Origin: Barrientosiimonas humi | GTDB taxonomy: Bacteria; Actinomycetota; Actinomycetes; Actinomycetales; Dermatophilaceae | Direction of reading: 5' to 3' | Assembly: GCF_006716095.1 (NCBI RefSeq) | Contig: NZ_VFOK01000001.1 | Location: 62,001-126,000 of the forward strand | Length of the DNA: 64,000 bases | Shown here: positions 26,178 through 34,785 of the stretch, piece by piece | How the letters are laid out: each line of letters opens with the position of its first letter | Numbering within the stretch: the stretch's first letter is position 1 | Program-made: the position numbers and the translations under genes | The notes under the pieces: model-generated | Databases searched by the model: none | What the model saw: the letters and a program-made list of their open reading frames with translations, nothing else | Told to the model about the DNA's origin: nothing

Positions 26178-27287
26178 CCCAGCCGAACCCCCGGTGTCTG
26201 TCGCCCGTCCGCGCCAGGGTGATCCGGAGTAGAGCCGGCGCACGACGTCCTCGATGTCGGGCTCCTCGATCGACAGGTCGCGCACGTCGGCGCGCGCCGA
26301 CACCGCGGCGAGCACCCGGGCGGCGGTCGTTTGCTCGGCGTCGAAGGCGAGGCGCTGCTGCAGCCCCTGCGCCTCGCTGGCCAGGTGCTGCGTGCCGGGG
26401 ATGCCGGTGAGGTCCTCGCCTGGCTCGGCGAGGTCGACCACCAGCACGCGCTGCGCACCCACCTTCGCCGACAGGCCGGGGAGCGTCCCGTCGTACGCCA
26501 GTCGCCCGTGGTCGACGACCAGCACCCGGTCGCAGAGCCGCTCGATGTCGCCCATGTCGTGGGTCGTGAGCAGCAGCGTGGTGCCGTGCTCGCGCCGCTC
26601 CTCGACGAGGAACTCGCGCAGTCGCTGCTTGCTGAGCACGTCCAGCCCGATGGTCGGCTCGTCGAGGATCACCAGGCGGGGCGAGTGCAGCAGCGCGGCG
26701 GCCACCTCGGCGCGCATGCGCTGCCCGAGCGACAGCTGGCGCACCGGGGTCGCGAGGAACTCGCCCATCTCGAGCCGGTCGACGAGCTCGTCGGTGCGGG
26801 CGCGCTCGCGCGCGGCGTCGAGGCCGTGGATGGCGGCGAGGATCCCGAACGACTCGCGCACCGGCAGGTCCCACCACAGCTGGGAGCGCTGCCCGAACAC
26901 CACGCCCACCTCGCGCGCGAGCCGGCGGCGGTCCTCGACCGGGCGCAGGCCGCAGGTGCGCACCTCGCCCGACGTCGGCACGAGGATGCCGGTGAGCATC
27001 TTGATCGTCGTGGACTTGCCTGCCCCGTTCGCGCCGATGTAGCCCACCGCCGACCCCGCCCCGACCGTGAAGGTCATCGCGTCGACCGCGCGAATCTGCT
27101 TGCGGCGCAAGCCGTCCCGCACGCGGAAGTCGCGGGTGAGGTCGCGCGTCTCGATGATGGGGTCTCGGTCTCGGTCTCGATACGCGGCTCGTTCCTCGCC
27201 GCCACCCTTCGATACGCGCTCGTCCCTCGCGCTACTCAGGGCATCGCTCGACCGGCTTGGTCCGCTCGACCGGCTTGGTCCGCTCAT
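26175..27287 (-). CDS. ABC-2 type exporter ATP-binding protein
   Basis: This 370-residue ATPase has Walker A GANGAGKST, a Q-loop, the signature LSLGQRMR, Walker B RLVILDEP and the switch His in TTHDMGD. A ~75-residue C-terminal extension follows, as in multidrug/daunorubicin-type ABC-2 exporters. The first ~43 residues (repeated SGPSRSS, then charged residues) are unlike the family and are encoded by copies of the intergenic GGTCGAG/GTATCGAGACC repeat. ATG 27287 overlaps the stop of the upstream permease (ATGA), which supports this start. It is the last of three genes that together make one exporter of unknown substrate. Confidence 0.9.
   Translation of the reverse strand: MSGPSRSSGPSRSSDALSSARDERVSKGGGEERAAYRDRDRDPIIETRDLTRDFRVRDGLRRKQIRAVDAMTFTVGAGSAVGYIGANGAGKSTTIKMLTGILVPTSGEVRTCGLRPVEDRRRLAREVGVVFGQRSQLWWDLPVRESFGILAAIHGLDAARERARTDELVDRLEMGEFLATPVRQLSLGQRMRAEVAAALLHSPRLVILDEPTIGLDVLSKQRLREFLVEERREHGTTLLLTTHDMGDIERLCDRVLVVDHGRLAYDGTLPGLSAKVGAQRVLVVDLAEPGEDLTGIPGTQHLASEAQGLQQRLAFDAEQTTAARVLAAVSARADVRDLSIEEPDIEDVVRRLYSGSPWRGRATDTGGSAG
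27173..27283. repeat. Intergenic-type repeat inside the 5' end of an ABC ATPase gene
   Basis: The segment holds GGTCTCGATAC at 27173, GGCTCGTTCCTCGCCGCC near 27187 (complement of a unit found at 50078 and 50165), CTTCGATACGCGCTCG near 27208, and two copies of an 18-base CTCGACCGGCTTGGTCCG unit at about 27249-27284. The same motifs make up the gene-free block at 7756-8396. Here they are translated as the N-terminal extension of the ATPase. Confidence 0.75.
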
Positions 27288-28123
27288 CCGCCGCCTCCTT
27301 GGTAGTGCCGGACCCCCACGCGCCAGAAGAGCAGCGCCATCGCCCAGGCCCACAGTGCCGCGACCGGGGTGAACCAGGCGAGCCAGGTCGGCAGCAGGCC
27401 CGGGCCGGGGAGGCCCAGCAGGCGCAGCGCCGGGAGGTAGGCCGTGAAGGCCATGGGGAAGAAGAAGCCGAACAGCACGGTGAGCGGCCGGCCCCAGACC
27501 GAGGCGGGCTGCGTCGCGGCGTAGCGACCGCCGTACACGAACGCGTTGGTCATCTCCGCGCCGTTGATCAGGAAGAACTGCGCCCCCGCCGCCCAGACGA
27601 ACATCGCGGCGAAGATCGCGATGCCCGACACCAGCGAGATCCCGAGCAGCGCGACGGCCGACACCGACCAGGCGATGTCGTTGACGGCGAGGCCGATGAC
27701 CAGGCAGACGAGACCGACGGCGGCGCGGGTGAGCCGGCGCAGGCTGATGTCGCTCGTGATCAGCTGCAGCAGCAGCGGTTGCGGCCGCAGGTAGAACACG
27801 TCGAGCGTGCCGGCACGGACGTACGTCGGCAGGTTGTCGCAGTGGCCCACGACCATGTCGGCGAGCGAGAAGCACAGGTCGGCCAGCCCGAAGACCAGCA
27901 GGATCTGGGTGAAGCTGACGCCGCCGAGCGTCCCGACGCTGTGGAACAGCACCCACACCTCGGCCAGCTCGATGAGCCCCACGAGCAACGAGCTCAGCAG
28001 GTCGATGCGGAAGTTCAGCCGGTATGCCCGCTGCGACCTCATCCGCGACGCCAGCACCGCGCGGTAGGCCCGCAGGTCGACCTTGCGCGCCGAACCCGTT
28101 GCGAGAGAGGAAGATTCAGCCAC
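27284..28123 (-). CDS. ABC-2 family permease (second subunit)
   Basis: This 279-residue membrane protein with about six helices belongs to the ABC2_membrane_6/DUF990-type permeases that come as pairs with one ATPase. Visible traits are an N-terminal cytoplasmic segment (RMRSQRAYRLNF) before the first helix and the loop DVFYLRPQPL, which is typical of this family. The GTG start overlaps the stop of the first permease by 8 bases, and its stop overlaps the ATPase start by 4 bases. The substrate is unknown; relatives are annotated as lipid, antibiotic or multidrug exporters. Confidence 0.85.
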   Translation of the reverse strand: MAESSSLATGSARKVDLRAYRAVLASRMRSQRAYRLNFRIDLLSSLLVGLIELAEVWVLFHSVGTLGGVSFTQILLVFGLADLCFSLADMVVGHCDNLPTYVRAGTLDVFYLRPQPLLLQLITSDISLRRLTRAAVGLVCLVIGLAVNDIAWSVSAVALLGISLVSGIAIFAAMFVWAAGAQFFLINGAEMTNAFVYGGRYAATQPASVWGRPLTVLFGFFFPMAFTAYLPALRLLGLPGPGLLPTWLAWFTPVAALWAWAMALLFWRVGVRHYQGGGG

Positions 28124-28922
28124 CCTGCACCTCCAGCTTGCGGCGCCCGGCGCGGGTGGTGAGGTGCCCGGCGGCCCAGGCGGCGGCGAGCCAGGCCAGC
28201 TGCGCGGCGAACAGCCCGAGCGACGCGAGGCCGGTCACGCGCCCGGAGAGGATGTCGATCGGATACATCATCATCGACGGGAACGGGGTGGCCTGGGCGA
28301 CCACCTGCAGCCACGTCGGGAAGATCGCGATCGGCACGAACAGCCCGGCGAGGAAGCCCGAGACGACCATGTAGAGCACCTGGATGCCCCGTGTCTCGAC
28401 GAGCCAGAAGCCGGTCGTCGCCACGAGGTAGACCACGGTCGCGCCGAGGGTGATGCCGACGAGCAGGCTGGCGGCGCCGAGGACGTACGCCCCCGGCGAG
28501 TCGGGCATGGCCATCCCGACCACGAGCGCCCCGATCAGCACGCTCGGGATCCCGCGCGGCACGAGCGACCAGAGCGAGCGGCCGACCTCCTGCACGATCG
28601 CGGCGGCCTGCACGTCGAGCGGGCGGATGAAGTCGATGGCGACGCTGCCGTCCTTGATGCGGGTCGCGAGGTCGCTGCGGCCGTGCAGGTTGATCGCACC
28701 GAGCAGCCCCTGCGACAGCCAGATATAGGTGCTCATCGTGGCGAGGTCGTAGCCGTTCAGCTCGCCGCCGGCCGCGCGCACGGTCGCGAACAGCATGGCG
28801 ACCTTGAGGAACCCGAAGGTGACGTTGGCGACCAGCCCGCCGAGCGCGGCGAGGCGATAGGTGGCGCCCTCCCGGACGCCCGCGACGAGCAGCCGGAGGT
28901 AGGGGCGCGGTCGCGGGGGCAC
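28116..28922 (-). CDS. ABC-2 family permease (first subunit)
   Basis: This 268-residue, six-helix permease is related to the next one; SVAIDFIRPLDVQ occupies the place of the LRPQ loop. GTG 28922 begins VPPRPRPYLRLL, just before the first helix. It heads the three-gene minus-strand exporter operon and is divergent from gluconokinase across a 57-base gap, which must hold both promoters. Confidence 0.85.
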   Translation of the reverse strand: MPPRPRPYLRLLVAGVREGATYRLAALGGLVANVTFGFLKVAMLFATVRAAGGELNGYDLATMSTYIWLSQGLLGAINLHGRSDLATRIKDGSVAIDFIRPLDVQAAAIVQEVGRSLWSLVPRGIPSVLIGALVVGMAMPDSPGAYVLGAASLLVGITLGATVVYLVATTGFWLVETRGIQVLYMVVSGFLAGLFVPIAIFPTWLQVVAQATPFPSMMMYPIDILSGRVTGLASLGLFAAQLAWLAAAWAAGHLTTRAGRRKLEVQGG

Positions 28923-28979
28923 AAGCGCAGGAACTTACCGCCGCACCCGCCGGCGGACAAGGGGTTCTAGGCTGGGCCG

Positions 28980-29504
28980 ATGGATTCCGCAGCGCCGCAG
29001 AGCATCATCGTCATGGGGGTCTCCGGCTCCGGCAAGACCACCGTGGCCCAGGGGGTCGCCAAGGCCACCGGCTTCCGCTTCGCCGAGGGCGACGACTTCC
29101 ACAGCCAGGCCAACCGCGACAAGATGGCCAGCGGCCACCCGCTCACCGACGAGGACCGGTGGCCGTGGCTGCGCACGATCGGCGAGTGGATCAGCGAGCG
29201 CACCGCCGCGGGCGAGTCGACCGTGGTCACCTGCTCGGCGCTGAAGCGCACCTACCGCGACCTGCTCCGCGAGGGGCGGCCCGAGGTGAGCTTCTGCCAC
29301 GTCGACGTCGACATCGAGGAGCTGCAGCAGCGGGTCGCGAACCGCAAGGGGCACTACATGCCGGCGTCGCTGCTGCAGAGCCAGCTCGACACCCTCGAGC
29401 CGCTCGACGACGACGAGCCGGGCGTGACGGTGCTGACCTCGGGCGACCCCGACCAGGTCCTGCAGCAGGTGCTCACCGCGCTCGACCTGCCCGCGGAAGG
29501 CTGA
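28980..29504 (+). CDS. gntK: Gluconokinase (GntK type)
   Basis: This 174-residue P-loop kinase phosphorylates gluconate to 6-phosphogluconate. Walker A is GVSGSGKTT (from residue 13), with EGDDFHSQANRDKM and PLTDEDRWPWL as the family's gluconate-site motifs and CSALKRTYRD downstream. The length is typical. The gene ends inside the 3' end of mutY (convergent, 32-base overlap). No gluconate permease is adjacent. Confidence 0.93.
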   Translation: MDSAAPQSIIVMGVSGSGKTTVAQGVAKATGFRFAEGDDFHSQANRDKMASGHPLTDEDRWPWLRTIGEWISERTAAGESTVVTCSALKRTYRDLLREGRPEVSFCHVDVDIEELQQRVANRKGHYMPASLLQSQLDTLEPLDDDEPGVTVLTSGDPDQVLQQVLTALDLPAEG

Positions 29505-30369
29505 ACTCCGCCTCGCCCACCGGCTCCACCAGCCCGTCGGCGACCAGCCCGTCGAGGCAGCGCTCGCGCTGCACCTCGTCGTCCCAGACCTCGCGCAGCC
29601 GGTCGTGCGGCACCGGGCCGTCCGACTCGCGCAGCACCTGCAGCAGGCGTCCACGCACCTGACGGTCGGTCCCGGCCCACGCCTGTCCCCGCCGCGCCGG
29701 CCCGACGTACGCCGGTCGCCCGTTCGCGACCCATGCGCAGCTGCTCTCGACGGGGCAGTCGGAGCAGCGCGGCGCCCGCGCGGTGCACACCAGCGCCCCC
29801 AGCTCCATGACCGCGACGTTCCAGACCTTTGCGTCTGAGTCCGACTGGGGGAGAAGGGATTCCGCGACCTGGCGCTCGGCGGTGGTCAGGCTGGGCGCGG
29901 CGTGCTGCACCCCGGTCACGAGCCGCGCCTCGACCCGCCGCACGTTGGTGTCGACCACCGCGACGCGGCGACCGAACGCGAAGGCCGCGACCGCCGCGGC
30001 GGTGTACTCGCCGACCCCCGGCAGCTCGCGCAGCTCGGCCACCGTGCCCGGCACCCGGCCGCCGTGCCGCTCGGCGATCGCCGTCCCCGCCGCGTGCAGC
30101 CGCAGCGCGCGCCTCGGGTATCCCAGCCGTCCCCACGCGCGCACCGCCTCGCCGGGCGCCTCCGCCGCGAGGTCGGCGGGCGTCGGCCACCGGGTGAGCC
30201 ACTCCTGCCAGACCGGCAGCACCCGCACGACCGGGGTCTGCTGCAGCATGACCTCCGAGACGAGCACGCCCCACGGCGAGGCGTCGGGGCGGCGCCAGGG
30301 CAGATCACGCTGCTCGCGGGCGTACCACTCCAGCACGCGCCGGTGCAGCGCGTCGGCCTGCTCGGTCAC
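29473..30369 (-). CDS. mutY: A/G-specific adenine glycosylase
   Basis: This 298-residue base-excision enzyme removes adenine mispaired with 8-oxoguanine. It has the HhH motif LPGVGEYTAAAV, catalytic Asp in VVDTNVRRV, the catalytic-Glu region SEVMLQQT and a [4Fe-4S] loop with spacing C-x6-C-x2-C-x5-C (CTARAPRC and following). It is shorter than E. coli MutY because the C-terminal MutT-like domain is reduced. GTG 30369 overlaps the disA stop by 4 bases, so the scanning protein DisA and this repair enzyme are coexpressed. Confidence 0.94.
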   Translation of the reverse strand: MTEQADALHRRVLEWYAREQRDLPWRRPDASPWGVLVSEVMLQQTPVVRVLPVWQEWLTRWPTPADLAAEAPGEAVRAWGRLGYPRRALRLHAAGTAIAERHGGRVPGTVAELRELPGVGEYTAAAVAAFAFGRRVAVVDTNVRRVEARLVTGVQHAAPSLTTAERQVAESLLPQSDSDAKVWNVAVMELGALVCTARAPRCSDCPVESSCAWVANGRPAYVGPARRGQAWAGTDRQVRGRLLQVLRESDGPVPHDRLREVWDDEVQRERCLDGLVADGLVEPVGEAEFSLPRAGRAR

Positions 30370-31442
30370 ACGTAGCGCTCGAGGATGCTCGTCTCGGCCA
30401 GCCGCGACAGCCCCTCGCGCACCGCGCGCGCCCGGCTCTCGCCGACGCCGTCGACCGACATGAGGTCGTCGAAGTTGGCCGCGAGCAGCTGCTGCAGCGA
30501 GTCGAAGTGGTCGACCAGCCGGTCGACGATCGCGCCGGGCAGCCGCGGCACCTTCGACAGCAGCCGGTATCCGCGCGGGCTGACCGAGGCGTCCATCGCG
30601 TCGCCCTGCGCGGGGAAGCCCATCGCCCGGGCGCCGGCCGCGGGATCGAGCAGGTCGGTGGCGGTGAGGGCGCTGATGCGCGCCATCGCCTCCTCGAGCG
30701 TGAGCGGCTCGCGCGCGGCGTGCAGGTAGTCGCGCAGCACCAGCTCGCGGTCGTTGCCGAGCCCGCCGACCAGCTCCTCCAGCTGCAGCGCCATGAGCCG
30801 GCCGTCGGTGCCGAGCTCGAGGAGGTACTGCGTGATCTCGGTGTTGATCCGGCTGACCATCTCGAGCCGCTGGATGACGTTGGCGACGTCGCGCACGGTC
30901 ACCAGGTCCTCGATCTCCAGCGCGGACAGGGTGCCGGTGACCTCGTTGAGCCGGGCCTTGTAGCGCTCCAGCGTCTGCAGCGCCTGACCCGCGCGCGACA
31001 TCACCGCGTTGGAGCCCTCGAGCACGTGCCGCAGCTGCCCGACGTAGAGCGCGACGATGCGCATCGACTGGCTCACCGAGATCACCGGGTATCCGGTCTG
31101 CTTGGCCACCCGCTCGGCCGTGCGGTGGCGGGTGCCGGACTCGCGCGTCTCGATGTGCGGGTCGGGCACCAGCTGGGTCGCTGCGCGCATGATGCGGGTC
31201 GCCTCGCGGTCGAGCACGATCGCGCCGTCCATCTTGGCCAGCTCGCGCAGCCGCGTCGCGGAGAACTCGATGTCGAGCGGGAACCCGCCGGTGCTGATCT
31301 CCTCGACCTCCCGGTCGTGCCCCAGCACGATCAGCGCGCCGGTGCGCCCGCGCAGGATGCGTTCGAGCGCGTCGCGCAGCTCGGTGCCGGGGGCGACAGC
31401 GGCGAGAGTCTCGCTGAGCACCCACTCGTCGGATCGCTCCAC
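30366..31442 (-). CDS. disA: DNA integrity scanning diadenylate cyclase DisA
   Basis: This 358-residue octameric enzyme makes c-di-AMP from two ATP and stalls on branched DNA. The N-terminal DAC domain has the catalytic DGA motif (KMDGAIVLD) and RHR motif (GTRHRTAER). A helical spine and a C-terminal HhH DNA-binding domain (VDGVGESRARAVREG) follow. GTG 31442 is the only reasonable start. It lies between a secreted amidase gene (42 bases upstream) and mutY (overlapping), all on the minus strand. Its usual partner radA is about 6 kb away here. Confidence 0.97.
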   Translation of the reverse strand: MERSDEWVLSETLAAVAPGTELRDALERILRGRTGALIVLGHDREVEEISTGGFPLDIEFSATRLRELAKMDGAIVLDREATRIMRAATQLVPDPHIETRESGTRHRTAERVAKQTGYPVISVSQSMRIVALYVGQLRHVLEGSNAVMSRAGQALQTLERYKARLNEVTGTLSALEIEDLVTVRDVANVIQRLEMVSRINTEITQYLLELGTDGRLMALQLEELVGGLGNDRELVLRDYLHAAREPLTLEEAMARISALTATDLLDPAAGARAMGFPAQGDAMDASVSPRGYRLLSKVPRLPGAIVDRLVDHFDSLQQLLAANFDDLMSVDGVGESRARAVREGLSRLAETSILERYV

Positions 31443-31484
31443 GGAGTGTCCTTGCCAGGGTCGGGGGAGGCGGTCGCGGTGAGT

Positions 31485-32159
31485 CTAACGACGGGTCGTC
31501 GCCGGGCTGGGAGTCCTGGCCAGCTCCCGGTCGACCGCGTCGCGCAGGTCGGGCAGCCGCGCGAACAGCGCGTCGCCGGGGCAGGCGGTCTGCTCGTAGT
31601 CGCGGTGCCCGTCGATGGCGTCGGCCGCGAGGTCGTACGACCGGCACAGCCAGGTGCACAGGCTCACCAGCGCGTCCCACTGGGCGCTCGTCGGCAGCGC
31701 CGCGGTGAACGTGCCCTGGGTCTCGATGCCCAGGGCCGTGCGGTTCTGGCTGGCGCTGTGCGCGCCGAACGGGAACTCGCCGTCGCGGGCGCGCACCGCG
31801 TCGAGGGTGCCGTGCCGGCCCTCCAGCAGGAAGCCGCCGCGGCTGACCGTGAAGTGCTGGCCGGTGTCGCCCCAGCCGTTGGCCAGGTGCCAGCGCTGGA
31901 TCTGCCGGGCGATGTCGTACGCACTCTGCCGGCTGGTGTCCGCCACGTTGGCCGACGCGGTGTGGTGGATCAGGACCGTGCGCGGCGGGCCGACGAGCCG
32001 CGCGCGGCGGCGCGGCTCCTGCGCACCCCACGCCTGGGTGCCGATCACCTCCGGGCCCGGCACCGGCTCGGCGCTGGAGCGGGAGCAGCCCAGCAGGCCC
32101 ACGCCGAGCAGCCCGGCGGTGCCGCCGAGGACGGCGCGGCGGGCGGGGCGAGACGGCAC
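31485..32159 (-). CDS. Secreted N-acetylmuramoyl-L-alanine amidase (Amidase_2/PGRP), lipoprotein
   Basis: This 224-residue peptidoglycan amidase has a twin-arginine-like signal (ARRAVLGG) ending in a lipobox with Cys25 (LLGC). The catalytic domain shows the T7-lysozyme zinc site: His65 in LIHHTASAN, a second His in DGHRDYEQ and Cys in TACPGD, with the structural motif NRTALGIETQG. GTG 32159 is supported by AGGAG 8 bases upstream. It is a close paralogue of the amidase at 35604-36665 but lacks that protein's peptidoglycan-binding repeats. It is divergent from the STAND gene and upstream of disA. Confidence 0.88.
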   Translation of the reverse strand: MPSRPARRAVLGGTAGLLGVGLLGCSRSSAEPVPGPEVIGTQAWGAQEPRRRARLVGPPRTVLIHHTASANVADTSRQSAYDIARQIQRWHLANGWGDTGQHFTVSRGGFLLEGRHGTLDAVRARDGEFPFGAHSASQNRTALGIETQGTFTAALPTSAQWDALVSLCTWLCRSYDLAADAIDGHRDYEQTACPGDALFARLPDLRDAVDRELARTPSPATTRR

Positions 32160-32325
32160 GGGCGAGGCTCCTGGTGCAGGGGGAGGGCCCAGCACAGCAG
32201 AACCGGCTGTGCGGCCGCTGTGCCGGCCCGGGGAAATTCGGGCGGCCGCTCGGGCGGGTTGCCCCCGCACTTGCTCCTAGGTTTGGACTCGGACAGGGAA
32301 CGGTCGACCGCATCCCGGGGGAGCG

Positions 32326-34785
32326 ATGAGCGACGACTTCGGTGCGACGCTGCGCGGGCTACGGCTCGCGTGCGGCCTCACGCAGGAGCAGCTGGCCGAG
32401 CGCTGCGGCCTGAGCGTCGAGGGCATCAGCGTGCTGGAGCGCGGCCGGCGGAAACGCCCGCGCGCCAGCACGATCGACGCCCTCGTGCGCGGGCTCGGGC
32501 TCGACGAGGACGACGCGCGGCGGATGCGCCAGGTGTGCAGCAGGCGCCGGGTCGGCGAGACCTGGACCCGCCCCGACCAGGTGCGCCCCGGGTGGGCGCT
32601 GCGCCCCGCGCAGCTGCCCGCGCCCCCGCCGCTGCACGTCGGCCGCGACGACCTGGTGCGCGCGGTGACCGACCGGCTGCGCGAGCCGGCCGGGCTGGCC
32701 CCGCAGGTGGTCGGCATCACGGGCATGGCCGGCATCGGCAAGACGTCGCTCGCGCTGCGCGTCGGTCACGCGGTGGCGCCGGACTTCCCCGACGGGCAGA
32801 TCTACCTCGACCTGCGCGGCCACCACCCGGCCGGTGCGCTGGACACCCGGGCGGCGCTGGCATACCTGCTGGTGTCGCTGGGCGTGCACAGCGACGACGT
32901 GCCGCGCGACGCCGACCAGGCGGCGGCCGCCTACCGCACGCTGACCAACGGCACCCGGCTGCTCGTCGTGCTCGACGACGCCGCCGACCACGAGGGCGCG
33001 GCCGACGTCGCCCAGCTGCTGCCGGGCACGGCCGGCAACGCCGTCGTCGTGGTCTCGCGCAGCGGGCTGTCGGCCCCGACCAGCGGCTTCCACCTCGGCC
33101 GGCTCGACGACGCCTCCGCGACCGAGCTGCTGCGCCACGTGCTGGGCCGGGAGCGCACCGACCCCGACGCCGACGCGCTGCGCCGGCTGGTCGAGGGGTG
33201 CGCCGGGCTGCCGCTCGCGCTGCGCATCGTCGGCGCTCGCCTGCAGGCGCGCCCGTCGTGGAGCGTCGCCGACCTCGCCGAGCGGCTGGGCGAGCACGGG
33301 CCGCTGGTCGAGCTGCACTGCGGCGGCCTGGGCGTCGAGCAGACCCTCGGCGACTGCATGCAGCAGCTGCGCAGCAGCGCGAGCCGCACCGACCGGCTCG
33401 CGGCCGAGGCGCTGCACACCATCGGGCTGCTGCCGACGTACGCCGTCTCGGTCGAGGCGATCGGTGCGGCGCACGGGTGGAGCCGGGCGCGCAGCGCGGC
33501 CGCGGTCGACCGGCTGGTCGAGGCCAACCTGGCCGAGGAGTCCGCGAGCGGGCAGTACGCCGTCCACGACCTGGTGCACGCCGTCGCCCGCAGCTGGGCC
33601 GAGTCCACGACCACACCCGCCCGGCGGCACGCGCTGCGCCTGCGCGTGCTGCGGCACTACGTCGCGCTCGCCTGGCGCAGCCGCGAGCTGTCCCGCACGC
33701 CGCCGAGCGGTATCGACCACGGCGCGCTCACCCGCCCGCTCGACCCGGACCTGGGGCCCAGCGCGTGCCTGGAGCTGGTGAGCGCCGACGCCGACCAGGT
33801 GCTGGCGCTGGCCCGGGTGGTGGCGGGGCACGACGACGAGAGCGGGCTCGCCGTCGCCCACCTGGCGCTGGGGCTGATGACCTTCTTCGTGGCCAAGGCC
33901 GACAACCTCGGCTGGCCCGAGACCCTCGAGCTGGCCCTGGAGCACCTGCCGGACGACGCCCCCGACGAGCGGGTCTGGCTGTGGCAGGACCTGGCCCTGG
34001 CGCGCTCGGGCCGCGGTGACCACGCGGCCGCCGCGGAGGCCGCGCAGACCTCGGCGCGGCTCGCCCGGGAGCACGCACGCCCGCTCGCCGAGGCGGGGGC
34101 CGAGATCGCCGGGTCCATCGCGCTGCGCCGGCTCGGCCGGCTGCCCGACGCTGTGCAGGCCTGCATGCGCGGGCTGGCGCTGTCGCTGCAGCAGGGTGAC
34201 GAGCGGGGCGCGGCCGCCGCCTGGCGCGACCTCGGACTGCTGCAGGCGGCGGTCGGGAAGCGGGCCGACGGCGTGCGGTCCGAGCGTCGCTCGCTCGACC
34301 TCTACCGCCGGCTCGGCGTGCCGCGCGGCATCGCCATGACGCTCATCAACCTCGGCGTCATGCTGCGCGACGACGGTGCGCTGACCGACGCCCGGTCGCT
34401 GCTGGAGGAGGCGGTCGAGGTGAGCCGGTCGGTCGGCGACCGGGCGCTGGAGACCGAGGCGCTCGACGAGCTGGGCTACTGGCACGTCGTGGCCGGGGAC
34501 CCACGCGGCGGGATCAGCGTGCTCAGCGACGGGCTGGCCCTGGTCGACGACCGCGGCGCGGGGCAGTGGGAGGTGAGCATCCGGCGGCGGCTCGCGATGG
34601 CGCTCGACGGGCTCGGCCGGCACGACGAGGCCGACGAGCACTGGCGTACGGCCCTGCGGCGGCACGAGCAGCGGGGCGAGCGGCGCCAGGCCGCCGAGCT
34701 GCGTCAGCTCTGGGCGAGCAGGGTGTCGATGAGGCGGACCGGACCCACGCGGGCGGCGACGAGCAGGCGCACGTCGCCGGCGTGA
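32326..34785 (+). CDS. XRE-HTH / NB-ARC STAND ATPase / TPR regulator
   Basis: This 819-residue protein has an XRE helix-turn-helix (residues ~8-65), a linker, an NB-ARC nucleotide-binding domain and C-terminal tetratricopeptide repeats (~500-800). The NB-ARC part has Walker A GMAGIGKT (133-140), Walker B LLVVLDDA and the sensor motif CAGLPLALRIVG. STAND proteins of this build switch by ATP-driven oligomerisation and act as AfsR-like regulators. Immune-type STANDs usually carry an effector domain, which is absent here. It is divergent from the secreted amidase. Its last 82 bases overlap panC tail to tail and encode a poorly ordered Arg/Ser/Thr-rich end. Confidence 0.88.
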   Translation: MSDDFGATLRGLRLACGLTQEQLAERCGLSVEGISVLERGRRKRPRASTIDALVRGLGLDEDDARRMRQVCSRRRVGETWTRPDQVRPGWALRPAQLPAPPPLHVGRDDLVRAVTDRLREPAGLAPQVVGITGMAGIGKTSLALRVGHAVAPDFPDGQIYLDLRGHHPAGALDTRAALAYLLVSLGVHSDDVPRDADQAAAAYRTLTNGTRLLVVLDDAADHEGAADVAQLLPGTAGNAVVVVSRSGLSAPTSGFHLGRLDDASATELLRHVLGRERTDPDADALRRLVEGCAGLPLALRIVGARLQARPSWSVADLAERLGEHGPLVELHCGGLGVEQTLGDCMQQLRSSASRTDRLAAEALHTIGLLPTYAVSVEAIGAAHGWSRARSAAAVDRLVEANLAEESASGQYAVHDLVHAVARSWAESTTTPARRHALRLRVLRHYVALAWRSRELSRTPPSGIDHGALTRPLDPDLGPSACLELVSADADQVLALARVVAGHDDESGLAVAHLALGLMTFFVAKADNLGWPETLELALEHLPDDAPDERVWLWQDLALARSGRGDHAAAAEAAQTSARLAREHARPLAEAGAEIAGSIALRRLGRLPDAVQACMRGLALSLQQGDERGAAAAWRDLGLLQAAVGKRADGVRSERRSLDLYRRLGVPRGIAMTLINLGVMLRDDGALTDARSLLEEAVEVSRSVGDRALETEALDELGYWHVVAGDPRGGISVLSDGLALVDDRGAGQWEVSIRRRLAMALDGLGRHDEADEHWRTALRRHEQRGERRQAAELRQLWASRVSMRRTGPTRAATSRRTSPA

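Noticed and set aside
29473-29504. Frameshift at the end of gntK or mutY because the two overlap
   Set aside because: Both proteins have normal family lengths and ends; a 32-base convergent overlap is simply compact packing.
32326-34785. STAND-type antiphage defence gene
   Set aside because: It has an N-terminal XRE DNA-binding domain and TPRs but no nuclease, protease, TIR or membrane effector, and its neighbours are housekeeping and wall genes.
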